Below, piece by piece: positions 45,555-56,310 of a stretch of 64,000 bases of DNA (its first letter is position 1; each line of letters opens with the position of its first letter). The translations under genes were made by a program, and so were the position numbers. The notes below the pieces were generated by a model. The model ran no database searches and was not told the DNA's origin. It saw nothing but the letters and a program-made list of their open reading frames with translations. This DNA is from Climacium dendroides (taxonomy: Eukaryota > Streptophyta > Bryopsida > Hypnales > Climaciaceae). The stretch spans positions 30,197,213 through 30,261,212 of the forward strand of contig OX467084.1 in NCBI GenBank assembly GCA_950106755.1, read 5' to 3'.

Positions 45555-46285
45555 GATTTTGGGTAGCACACTTCAAAAATTCATAAGAAATTTATACTTT
45601 GTCAAATAAAATAAAATTTCAATTGCTCTCTTCATTTCTCACACTTGTCTATACAGATTTTTTTCCATAAATTTCAACAATGTCAACAATCTCTCTATCA
45701 TAGGCTGGTTTACCTTATGCAGTGACCAACAAGGGTCAACATTGTGACTCTCCCGTCCACCTAGTAATATAAAGTAAAACAGCCCATTACGGACCAAAAA
45801 TCCATTGTGGACTCCTAGAAATGACCCCATTATGATTTTCTTCCAGCGAATCATAGTTTTCTTTTGATGAATTAGATTTGGGCCACAATCAATGTCTTAG
45901 CTAATTGGAATGGAGTGATTAGTGACCACAATAGGAACTTTAAGCTTTTTAGTGTTCATTCATTGTAAGAAGTGATTTTTTCAGGGCTTCTATGTTAGAA
46001 AATATTATGACTGCAATAGGTGAATAAGATAAACATCATGGATATACTTTTTATTGGTAGTCTACAGACTCTTTTAGGCCATGATGGGTGGAACACTTCA
46101 AAAATTCATAACAAATTCACACTTTGTCAAAAAAATATAATTTCAATTGCTCTCACCATTTCTATCACTTGCCTTTGTGTGGAAAAAATTAGAAAATTCC
46201 AGCAACAACATGAGGGCAAACCCCCATTTGGTCTGTAATGGGCTGTTTTACCTTAGTCTGTGTGGGCCAATTCAATACCTGGTTG
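45555..46285 (+). repeat. Pair of direct ~200-bp repeats (45560-45790 and 46085-46280)
   Basis: Both copies contain 'ACACTTCAAAAATTCATAA', then 'ACTTTGTCAAA', then 'TTTCAATTGCTCTC'. The element 'GGTCYGTAATGGGCTGTTTTAC' at 46230 is present inverted at about 45775-45797. This looks like a local duplication of a dispersed repeat. Confidence 0.5.
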
Positions 46286-47842
46286 CTCCTCTGCGAATAT
46301 CTTCACATCTTTTGATTTTTCAGTTTTTGTTATAAGTCTCTTTACATGTATTAATATATATATATATATTTTTTAAATTTTCTGGAAGAGAAAACCCAGT
46401 ATCTTGACGTTCACTCCGGAGGCATCTTGTGGGAGGGGGAGCTTGTCACGTGATTTCCAGTTGCACCCACAGACAGACGGCAGTTGTCGGTGGACGTGGC
46501 AGCTATTGAAGCCGGGGTCTCAAAGTCAATTCTTGGAGCATTGGCAGAACCATCCGAAGCAGTAAGTTAATTCGACCCCAGGCAGCAGTTCAGCGCAGCA
46601 GCAGCAGCAGAGAAAACTTCAAACAGAAGACGTTCATGAGGGGCCAATATAATAAAATAAACGGCAATAATTTGAATATAATAAGTGTATCATATGTATA
46701 TCATATACTGTTGTTCCGAGTGGCAGAGGAGAAGCAAATTTTCTTACACGGGGACCCAGTCTGGCAGGAGGCTTTCAATCGATAGGCGTTCAACTGAACA
46801 CTTGAAGTGGGTGGCAGGGCGACTAGTCATAACTTATCTTAGTTCTTAACTTGGCAATCCCACAGGCGAGGCGGGGTGTGGGGGTGTGGGGTGGGGTCTG
46901 CGTTCTGACCCAGTTTGCATCAAATGCTGGCTACGTTAGTGAAAAATCCAGGTCAATTGACTGACGACCTCTGACTGCCACACACGGAGACCAAGCTTTT
47001 TCCCACTACTGCCGATGATGCTCACTGGGCTCCTTGACTGTCAGGGTTGCACATGTAACTTAAACAGCAATTGGTGAAGAGGAGATGCTTCGGAAGTCCA
47101 CATTTCATTACTCATACGCTGAGAAGGTAGTGGAGTGGCTACTGAGTAGGTCTCCCTTCTAGCAAAGAGTTGTGATTTTAAGTATCACTTGCAGTGTCAC
47201 CTCAGGGCACCCCTACAACAACATGCTCAAGCAAATCAATGGAGGGCATTCCTCTATCGTGGAAGATCAATGGTATAGAATCTTTAGAGGTCAATTGAGG
47301 CGTGTTGTTGTAGGGTTGCTCTCACGGAATCACTCGAAGGGACTTTCAATGAACAAACTCTTAATATACACCAATCTTTCCTCTCTAGTGAGTAGATAAA
47401 GTAGCTTCTCAGAGGTAGGAAGATGAATACCCCCACTTAATTCTTTGTTGGGCTTGAAATCACCGGATTTTGACAATTATTTTCTGTGTACCTGCCAGCC
47501 TGCAGGCAAATATTGAGGGGGGAACTGTAATTACATTACATTACACCAATTTTTGTCATAAAATGCCCTGTGTTGTATTTCAGATACCCAAATGACTATG
47601 CTTGCCAAAATTGGTTGCCTCCATTGACAAATTTCTGGAAGCTGCCATCATGAAAAAGGAAATGTGGAAAAGAAAGTCTGGAGCACCCCCAATCAAAATG
47701 TCATATGCAGATGAAAAGTTCATTGTGTGCTAGTAACAGAGAGCATGATTGAATTGAGATTTAAGCAAACAATGGAAAGCTTGGGAATGAGAAATAAGAC
47801 TACTGCAATATGGTATGTACAACCATAATCAATACTTCCTTA
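46286..47842. other. Intergenic DNA with a less AT-rich patch (46380-47200)
   Basis: A TA microsatellite lies at 46352-46369. The patch contains a CACGTG core (46447-46452) and a short CAG run (46598-46612), but no coherent frame. Confidence 0.4.
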
Positions 47843-49505
47843 AATGCCACATGTATATTTGGACCAAAAAGTGTCACTTTTTCCTAAACATTGATTTCAT
47901 AAGATTCATGAAAGCTTTCAACAGCTTAAAGTGTTTTTTTGGTTCACCCAGAGATGATACTTTGGAACTTTGTAACTTATTTTTGTTGTGTCCACATAAT
48001 GCATTGTCAGGTGCATCGGAATTCTCTTTCAGTTATCAAAACAAACTAATAAAAAAAAAACTTATGTTCAATAATAGTAACCATGTTTGTTTGTAATTAG
48101 TGATGATAACAGGAGCACATACCTTGGTGGAAAATATGAAATCATGTTCTGTTCTGTTCCAGGTGCCCAGTCAATAAGAGTCACCATTCAATTAGGATGG
48201 AATATGTCAATTATTGCCCATTCAAATCACGAAGGTACTCAGTGGTTGCATTGGACACCAGTGCACTCACGCCATAGAAGAAAACTAGACATTAAGTTTC
48301 ATAGAGGTTTATTTACTCTCACACGGACTTGTAAGAAACTTTTTAGAACCAGCTGAACATAAGCTGGAATTCAAGACCCACATTGACATACACAAAAGTC
48401 CAACATGTTGCAGAGTAGTCTTGAGAATTATGTCAACGTGATGGTGCAGTAATTGCCTTCAAGAGTGCACTGCTTTTGTCTGGAGCCGTAACATTATTCA
48501 ACATGGTTGCCAGTTTCTCCACAATGCAATCCAAAGAGGTAGAATAGTTTGTCGTGGGGAAGCAATAAGATTCAACGTACAAGTCAAGAATCCAGTATTG
48601 ACAAGTTAGTGCAAGTAAGAAAAAATCAAGGAAAAAGCTGACACCGAATTTTGAAATGTGGACCATGTTTAATCTATTTTTTTTCCTTCTTCTCTTTTCC
48701 TTTTTTTTTTCCTTTCAAGGAAAGGACCCAAACAACACCTCCAGCTTCATTGCTGAATAATGATGTAGTTGGTCAAAAGCTTCACCTTGGCCTTTTCTAG
48801 GCCTGAATAAAATGGTGTGAAATGTCCAAACAGATAAGTTTGAGCATCAAATCTTGTTACCTGTGACTGGCACTGAGAATCTTTCACAAGATGTCAGCTC
48901 GCAAAGTCAGTCAAAATGGTTTCATTGACCTCTTCCCTTGACTGTGGTCAGCAACTAATGTCCACTGGCTACGGAGTGGACCGCTTGTGAAAATGCGGGA
49001 CTTAACAATGAAATTCTGTTTCGTTTGTTGCAAAAAAAGGGGGAAAAAAAAAAGAAAGAAGATGCAGGGAGTTGAAACTCTGAAATGGTGGAAGTAGCAG
49101 ACTTGTAGAGATTATACTGAAATACAGAACATTTGCAACAATGAGAAAATTCTCATCTGGGCTGCAACCGGGGCAAACTATTTTTCTTAGAACTGCAAAC
49201 GGTGATTCAGTTTTGTCATGATCAACACCGCCTAAAATGCAACACCTATATTTTGAAACAAAAAGTGTCATTTTTTTCCTGAATAATAATGTATACAATC
49301 AAAACATGAAAATTTAGAAGAGTCTAAAGTTGGCTAGAGGCAATACTTTGGAACTTCATAGCTTTTTTATTTTTGTTGTGTCGACATAATTTATGCATTG
49401 TCAAGTGTGTTGGAATCCTTACTTTCAGTTGCCAATAAAATCTACTAAAAATAACTTATGTTTAATAGTAATAGTAACTACGCTCACACTCAATTGTAAT
49501 TACAC
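47843..49505 (+). repeat. Pair of direct ~260-bp repeats (47843-48105 and 49232-49505)
   Basis: Both copies share 'AAAAAGTGTCA', 'ATACTTTGGAACTT', 'TTTTTGTTGTGT' and 'CATAATGCATTGTCA' (with an insertion of 'TT' in one) in the same order, about 1.4 kb apart. The DNA between (48106-49231) has only short frames. The arrangement could be a local duplication or two copies of one dispersed repeat. Confidence 0.55.
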
Positions 49506-49533
49506 ACATGCCTTAATTCGTACTCTGTTTATT

Positions 49534-49684
49534 GAGATCTCAGCTCCTGCCACATATTGCTCTTAATTATGCCCACATATGCTCTTTGGGTACGTCCACA
49601 TATGACAATGCATAAATTATGTGGACACATGGCAAAAATGTGGGCATATCCAAAGAGCAATATGTGGCAGGAACTGAGATCTCC
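49534..49684. mobile_element. Foldback MITE-like repeat (151 bp)
   Basis: GAGATCTCAGCTCCTGCCAC at 49534 is repeated inverted at the right end (49665-49684) and the arms run for about 45 bp with few mismatches ('CACATATTGCTCTT', 'TATGCCCACAT'). The RNA would form a long hairpin. The opposed 70- and 85-codon frames are mirror images made by the inverted repeat. Confidence 0.7.
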
Positions 49685-50683
49685 AGGTTTTGAACTGATT
49701 TGGAAGAGAGGGTCAAGTTCAACAACCAGCTCTAGCCTCATGGCCCTAGTGCAGATATCTAGTGCACATTCTGCAACCCTCCCACGGATTTTACCAAGTT
49801 TGGATTTTCAATGAAAAACTGTACGTGCCAACCTGAAGAAGAATTTGAAATAATCTTAAAGTGTCCATGAATGAAGCACAAATTTAAGCGATTGCAGGTC
49901 ACAGATACTCAATGAATTGGCATTCTAAATGAATATGCCAGGTGTCCTTTTCTTTTCTTTTTTATATGGGGGGCAGTCATGAGTCTATATTTACTGAGTG
50001 GCTACGGAGAATTCCAACAGTTTCTGTACGACCCTGCTTGTTGAACTGCTGCAAGGACTTGACACCACTCCCACCAGACGGATTCCTTCCTCAAACTAAG
50101 TTTATATTAGAACTCCACACGACCATCATGGAATTCATTGCTGTTCATATTCTTGTCATTGGATGGAATTCTTTTCACAAATTTAGCTACCATATCATTC
50201 TGGAAGAGCGGCCTCCGCCTCCAGGGAAAAAGAATCCATAACTTATTTGGTTGTGCACAATCTCAGTCCCATGTCCTGTAGCATGTACCAAAAGCGCAAA
50301 AAGAAAGAGAAACAGGGAGTCTTTGACGTATGGACCTCGCCACCGAGTGCATCATGCGCTCTACAGGGAAAGTCCAAATTCTGAATCTGTTTAAATAAAT
50401 AGGGGGTGCAAAGTCTAACTTACACTTATCACAGGAGAGAGAAGGGGGGGGAGCTCTTCCCATTTCAAGCTAACTTAGTGTAAAGAATGTGACATTGTTC
50501 ATTAGTTGTAGTACTCTCTGCTCCCCTCAAACTTCGAGGAAGATCAAGGTATCCAGGAAGGAATGTCATCCAAAGTCCAAACGCTCCCGGGCTCCAAACC
50601 AACCAAGGAGAATTCTCTTGCTTTGAGGCAATGGGCTTGAGCCTTCTACAGTGCATACCACATGTCATGTTGTACAATCTTAA
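49685..50683. other. Intergenic DNA, no gene
   Basis: 99 codons plus at 49942-50241 and 66-70 codons minus at 50263-50677 have no motif. Confidence 0.4.
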
Positions 50684-51000
50684 CCCTTAACCCCTAAAAG
50701 TTCCAAGGCCTCTTTTCCATCCAAAAACACTCAAAATTGTCATTTCTGAAGCAAAGAGCGAAAAAACCAATTTAATAAAAAAATTTGCATATCTAAGTGT
50801 AGGATATTGTACTAAACTAGTATAAGAATGTGCGTAAAATATTTCACAAACTTTGACCATATAGATTGCAAGATTTTTGCGCTTAAAGTGAAAGAAACAA
50901 GTTCTTTTGCACCTTGCTAAACTACATTTTTTGGCTTTGAACCTTCATAACTTATAATTTTTGCTCTAATGATTTTGAATTTCTAATTTTATTTGATAAA
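50684..51000 (+). repeat. Family B relative, one end
   Basis: 'CTTAACCCTTAACCCCTAAAAG' type start at 50679-50700 with the family's following sequence ('AAAACACTCAAAATTGTCAT') and the subterminal 'ACTTTGACCATATAGATTG' near 50855. No opposing end was recognised. Confidence 0.5.
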
Positions 51001-51958
51001 GAATTGAGTTGAGAGTCTAAGGATTTAAAAAAAACAAAAAACATAGTTAGTTAGTTTTCACTCATTAAAAAATTGTTAAGTAGAAGTAGATTCAAGATTG
51101 GAAGGAAATCTAAATTGATAATAGCTTTAAGATAGAATTGAAATATACTAATCTCAACGGTGAGATTGTTTTAGCAAGAGATCTTCACCTTTTGAAGCAT
51201 TTTTTGAAATTGTGAAAATTGAGATCACAATCCTATAAGTTATTCTTCAAGAAGATGCTCTGATTGCCCGAAAACAAGATTGTCCATAGCTTTCACATAA
51301 CAAATCCAAATGAATGAATCAAAGCTTCCAATGTATGTAAAAATATAATCTATTCAAAACAATTTTTTAAAATTTTTTACTTTAAGTTTTTTTTGAAGGT
51401 TGTTTTCTACCCACCAAACTAAAAAAGGGGCTTCTACGCTATAATTTTTGCTCCTAGGCTCCAATTGAATCTTGAGTTGGTCGGGCTTAGATGAATAATC
51501 ATCATTCAAGCTAACCTTATTCAAAGCACAAAAAGGTAAAATGATCAAATAGGCAAGAGCTCTTTGTTCAATTGAATGGGAATGGAAGGATGTGTATGCA
51601 AATCTTAGTATTTGGAGCCTAAACAAAGCATTGCCTACGAAAGCAACTTATAAAAGCTCTCTTGAAAATAGTGCCCAAATCACAATAGGGGATCTACACC
51701 TTGACCACTCAAAGCATAGGCAAGTGTTTGCCCTCCCTCCCTTCCCCGCCTCCTCTACATATTTGGACATTGTACGATAATTGCTCCAAAGGTTGCTTGT
51801 CACACATCCAAATATTGATTTAAGGATTAAGATTAAAGCATCTACAAAGTGTATGTCTTTTGTCAAACCTCATCTTCACCTTGAAATAAACTTTTTTTAT
51901 TTTAAGTCCAGCTTAGAAAATGGAGTATATGAAGTCTAGTTTTGGATTGAATTTTCAA

Positions 51959-51998
<40 letters not shown>

Positions 51999-52466
51999 TT
52001 ATTTATTGCATTTGCAATTTTTGTAGCTCAAGATCCAATTCACCCAAGGTACCTTTCTTAAAATGTTTACCTTTCTAATTCCTAAATTTGAATCTAAATT
52101 TTGTATAGAAATCACACCATACAATAATGATTCTTGGCTCAAATTAAATATTTTTTGGAGAATTTTGGTAATTGATATGATTTTTTAAATATTTTTAAAT
52201 TTAAAAATATCACTAAGTTCATATTCTCCTAGATAATTTGTAAATTTTGAGGCTTGTAGGAAAGCATTGTTATGTCAACATAAACAATATTTTCTTACAC
52301 AATTTTACTTAGATATAAAGGATTAACCTTGAAAGGACATTGAGACCCAAAAGTGGCTAATGGGCAACTTTCAAGACTACAATAGAAATGAAGAATGCAT
52401 CTATTGGTTTATAAATGAGATCATTTTTGGCAAAGTACCTTGGTGATAGGTCTTGTTTTTTCAACA
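51001..52466. other. AT-rich intergenic DNA; coding-like patch near 51540-51780
   Basis: A plus frame at 51549-51780 reads about 75 codons of fairly balanced composition ('SIEWEWKDVYANLSIWSL') with no recognised family and no start in context. An (AT)n tract at 51964-51994 is followed by ATTT repeats. A TTAACCTTGAAAGGAC end-like sequence lies at 52325. Confidence 0.35.
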
Positions 52467-52676
52467 TTAACCCTTAAACAACAAACCGGTTTTAGGTACC
52501 ATATGATTGTTGGCTTAGAAAAATGAAAAAGTGCTTATTGGAAGACAAGATTTTGTAGAAGATGTTTATTTTTTCACAAAATGTGGAAGATGAATAGTTG
52601 CACTTCTATCTTGCATAGAGAGATTCTTTGTCATTCATAGGCCGGAAAACTTCTTTGGCATTGTTTAAGAATTAAG
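52467..52676 (-). mobile_element. Family C MITE, inverted orientation (210 bp)
   Basis: It starts TTAACCCTTAAACAAC and ends TTGTTTAAGAATTAA, which are imperfect complements. The complement of the interior ('GCACTTCTATC' and 'GATGAATAGTTGC' in plus orientation) aligns with 22655-22873. Confidence 0.6.
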
Positions 52677-53530
52677 ACAAGGAAAATGTAGATAAAATAT
52701 GTATTGAAAATATTCCTTAAATTAGTGTATTTAATAATCAATGGTATACACCCTACTATTCTAAACTAATTGAACCCCTTTTATTTTAATATTTTAGTCA
52801 AATTCAAAAATTAGAAGATTAGAATAAGAAAAATCAAGTTTGTAAAGGTAATTTTGTTTTTATCCAACTTTGGAAGTTGGACCAAAGACAAAGTGAAATA
52901 TATCCCATTCAATAAGTTACAACATTGCAAAATCAAATATATATTCAATTTCAAAAACCTCCTAAGGATTTGGAGCCTTTCTTCATTCTATTTGTAAACA
53001 AAAGAAGAAGATTGAACAAATTTGAGATTGAAATCAAAACAAAATGTATAATGCCCATGCAAAAAGATTGCATTTTATCATTGAATGAAGGAAAGGAGAG
53101 TAGGGATAGTGATCCTTTTGACCAAGGTACCAAGACCCAAGTCCCACCAAATTCTCAAAATTTAAATTGGTGGAGAGGTGAAAACCAAAATTTAGAGCTT
53201 CACTCAAATCTCCAGACCCAATGTCCTAGTACATGCATGCCCACACATCCCTTCTATGGAGGCCAAAGACTTGAATCCCCAATGGGATCTAGCAAAAATC
53301 AAATTAAAAAGACCATCTCAAATTCCAAGATGAACAATTCTTTTGTACATAATATAAGAAGAATAACGTTAAATCAAGCAACTATATTCTATACAAAAAT
53401 GGCCAAAATAAATGGGCTTCAAAACTTTTTTGACTCATTTGTTGACATAAATTTGCCATGTCCCATTACACAAAAAAACCCTTGGAACTTACATCTTTGG
53501 TCTTCACACTACAAAGCTTCAAATCCTACA
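52677..53530 (+). other. AT-rich DNA with an unassigned 202-codon frame (52925-53533)
   Basis: This is the longest open frame outside the trihelix gene and copia. It starts with an acceptable codon, but its composition is Asn/Lys/Ile-rich, as expected of AT-rich DNA, and I see no domain. It may be chance or a fragment of an unknown element. Confidence 0.25.
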
Positions 53531-53790
53531 TAAAATATTTTTTAATCCCCTCCTCTGTCCTAAGTTGGGCTTTGGCCTTCCACCGGGATTGGGGCACCGG
53601 GACATAGTGAGAACAAGCCGTCGTTAGCCAAGCATGGGACAGTTTTAGTAACAGTGTCTGAGTAGGCATAGCAAACATGATGCAATATCGCAGTGTTTTT
53701 GATTTGATTCTAAGTTGGGGGTCATGCCAAGGAGCCAGAACCAGATCCAAAGATGCATACCTTAAAGTACATAAAAGCATTCGCAAGATA

Positions 53791-53862
53791 CGCCCTCTGT
53801 TTCGCAGTGTTTTATTGGTCAACTGCAAAGGAAACACTGCTTTTATTGTGAAACAGAGGGAG
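53791..53862. mobile_element. Very short Stowaway-like MITE (72 bp), TA target site
   Basis: CGCCCTCTGTTTCGCAGTGT at the left and the complement CTCCCTCTGTTTCACAATAA at the right are inverted repeats of the Stowaway type (consensus CTCCCTC.GTTTC). TA flanks both ends (53789-53790 and 53863-53864). The length is well below the usual 100-300 bp, so it is an internal deletion derivative. Confidence 0.75.
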
Positions 53863-54440
53863 TAGTATTTGGCATCTTCTCTTGAAACAATCCACAATCT
53901 TCAACAGCATCCAGAGTGATGAGAATACAAAGCCAAACCATGCACAAGTTAAAGTTTCAGGAGGCTAAGTGCAGGATACCCAGTCTTTTTTAAGGATCAA
54001 TCTGTACAGATATATAAACTGGGTATGAATACCTATCAATCACGATCGCCTGAGGTTTCGTTTTGGAACATTAAGTGATTGAAAAATACTTGCTCACTAT
54101 AACAGCTGTAAGAACCTGTGATCATTATATTAAGCAAACTGATCCTTTTCGACCTAAATTCTTGTCATGTCCCTCATTTCTTCCAACCGATTATTGCCCC
54201 TGCAGTTGATTCCCCATAGCATTACAAACACGCTTCAAAAGCATCAAGAAAGTTAGGAACATTCAATGCAACCAATACACACAGAAAACACAATCCAACC
54301 TACAGTTTTCAATTCCATAACAAGCGATATAACTGTACAGTCATGTACACTTATCGGAAGAGAGTTACAGCTTAGAAGAGGTAATTGAAATCATTGAGCA
54401 CGTACCACCTTCTAGGTCAGAAACAATGACAGCGTTCTAA

Positions 54441-54640
54441 ATACCCCCGAGGACCAAGGACTCGTGATTTCAAAATGACCAATTCAACCTATCACGTTTT
54501 GAAAATCACCGATTTGATTGATCATATTCAGATGAGGCAAAATTTAATATCATCATAATCAATGAACAACATTGTGTGTTAGTCCAAAAACAAATACAAA
54601 GGGACCAAAAACATGAGGCCAACTTTGGGCTTGGGTGGGT
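54441..54640 (+). repeat. Repeat related to 55363-55577 in the 3' part of the trihelix locus
   Basis: It begins 'ACCCCCGAGGACCAAGGACT' and shares 'AAAATTTAATATCA' and 'GATCA' blocks in order with the copy at 55363. The start resembles the TTAACCCYTAAAGGACCAAGG family terminus. Confidence 0.45.
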
Positions 54641-55138
54641 TGATCCTACACGTCAAGCGCGAGACAGGAGATTGTAATTCCTATTCTATCCGCCCACATT
54701 GAATAATGTAACGTTTCTACATGCAACCAGCTGATTCGTGTACACATTAAGCATCATGTGAGGAACCGAAGATATCTGATCAACAGAGCATACACTAAAT
54801 TACCGGCATTTCCCACTAATGTTAAAATCAGCAAGAATTGAAGACCGATGACGACCAATAACAGGTTTAATAATAGATTGTGGAGAATAATATCACCAGG
54901 GTATCACCAGATTGACTGATGTAAGCAACAAGGACAACAAGACAAGTCCCTTACCATGCAAAATATGTTCCAGATCTACTGCCATCAGGTAACCACGATA
55001 TTGTTCAAATCCATGATTCGCCAGACAAAGCGCAGATACGTTCGGACTCCTCTATACTACTTCATAGCTGAGAGTTTATCCTAGAAGCGAACCTGGTATA
55101 TTACATCGTCCCGACTGTACATCCCGCATGTGCTTTAC

Positions 55139-55215
55139 CTGTACAATCAAAGAGACTTGACCTCATGTTTCTGATCGGTAAACTTCACTCCTACCACTAA
55201 TCGGTCTGATATTAC
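55139..55215 (-). other. Possible 3' exon of the trihelix locus (77 bp)
   Basis: On the minus strand a pyrimidine tract ending TTTTGTTGCAG (55216) precedes the block, and CAG|GTAAAG follows it (55138). If joined to the donor GATG|GTAGGT at 55870, a frame continues without interruption ('KM' + 'VISDRLVVGVKF') to TGA at 55147-55149. The splice signals are good; whether the frame is translated is unknown. Confidence 0.35.
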
Positions 55216-55870
55216 CTGCAACAAAACAGAATCCGGTTTATTCAATTAGAAGTTACGAGGACAATAATTCTTATATACCCCCCCCCCCCCCTTCCATACA
55301 ACAAATTCCATACAACAAATTAACACAAACAAAAAACTTCAGAAGATAGTACAGAGTAATTCAAACCCCTAAAGGACCAAGGATTCATAGTTCAAAAAAC
55401 GATCGATTTAGAAAATCATAATTTTGAAAAGCATGATTTACATGGGATCAAATTTAATATCACCCAAACCAGTGTAGAGAACACGCCTGTATTAATCAAA
55501 AACACATAAAAATTGATCAAGGAAAATTTCCATATGACCTACTCAAACTCCTATAAAATATGAGGGTTAAACTGGGCATCCTGGTCCATCGCAGCTCACA
55601 CGTGCAATGCAGTTGCAAACCCTTTGAAACAGTATCCGGAACGTCGAATTACGTCAAAAACATAAAACCCAAAAACTCTACGGTATTTTAGAGTCATAAG
55701 CGAACAACCAAAAACGAGGATAGCGAACATCTACTCAAGATATAGGCCCTTGGATTCATCCCTACGTTTCATCGAAATAAGGTCGGCATCTCCACTGTGA
55801 AGGACTCTACACACAACTCTGATGTGCAAATATCTCAGGTCAAGACGATTCAATAAACTACTATACCTAC
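55216..55870 (-). other. Possible downstream intron of the trihelix locus (655 bp)
   Basis: GTAGGT at 55870 to CAG at 55216 on the minus strand gives a GT-AG intron. It contains the repeat at 55363-55577 and a poly-C run (55278-55291), consistent with intronic sequence. Confidence 0.35.
55363..55577 (+). repeat. Family B/C-like element in the 3' part of the trihelix locus
   Basis: It begins AACCCCTAAAGGACCAAGGA and ends ATGAGGGTTAAA, so its ends are inverted relatives. It shares an internal order of short blocks with 54441-54640. It lies within the proposed downstream intron. Confidence 0.5.
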
Positions 55871-56310
55871 CATCTTCCGCATTTTGTCCCAGTTTGCAAC
55901 GCATTCCGAGGATAACATAGGATACAAGAATTTGGTAGCAAGGACGACATACCGGTAAACAGCCTCTGTACGCTTCGACATCTGACATGACAACCTGAAA
56001 ATTGGGCTCCTCGTGCAGTGGTCGAGTGCTTCCGCCGCATTCACAGACGCCTCCTCCTTCCGAGATCCGCAAACATCTCCCCATTTGGGGTCAATTCCAA
56101 CGCCAAGCTCGACTTCCCTACCCTACGCCAGCATTGGCACTAGAGCCTAACTGACTTCGCAGTCACTCTCATCCGTTGCCATGAAACATTTATGTTTGCT
56201 CGACATCGCCCACGTCCTGACTCCGTGTCCAGGGTCTGCCACCACAAGCTGACCTCCCCTTGCCAGCCATTTCCGTTGGCTGATGGCACAGAAAATTACC
56301 AGCAAGTTAC
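55871..56310 (-). other. Trihelix gene downstream region with an open frame (to 56126)
   Basis: After the stop at 56311 the minus strand carries a frame from about 56126 to the donor at 55870 ('VELGVGIDPKWGDVCGSRK', 'CVANWDKMRKM'). A 117-codon frame at 55731-56084 overlaps it in another phase. This is most simply 3'UTR. A donor-like CAG|GTGACA in exon 2 is in the same phase as an acceptor-like GCGTAG at 56127, so an alternative C-terminus is conceivable. Confidence 0.3.

Noticed and set aside
49557..49814. 85-codon plus frame and its 70-codon minus partner
   Set aside because: They are mirror-image readings created by the inverted repeat at 49534-49684.
52925..53533. 202-codon plus frame as a gene
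   Set aside because: The composition follows local AT-richness and no motif is visible; kept only as an uncertain note.
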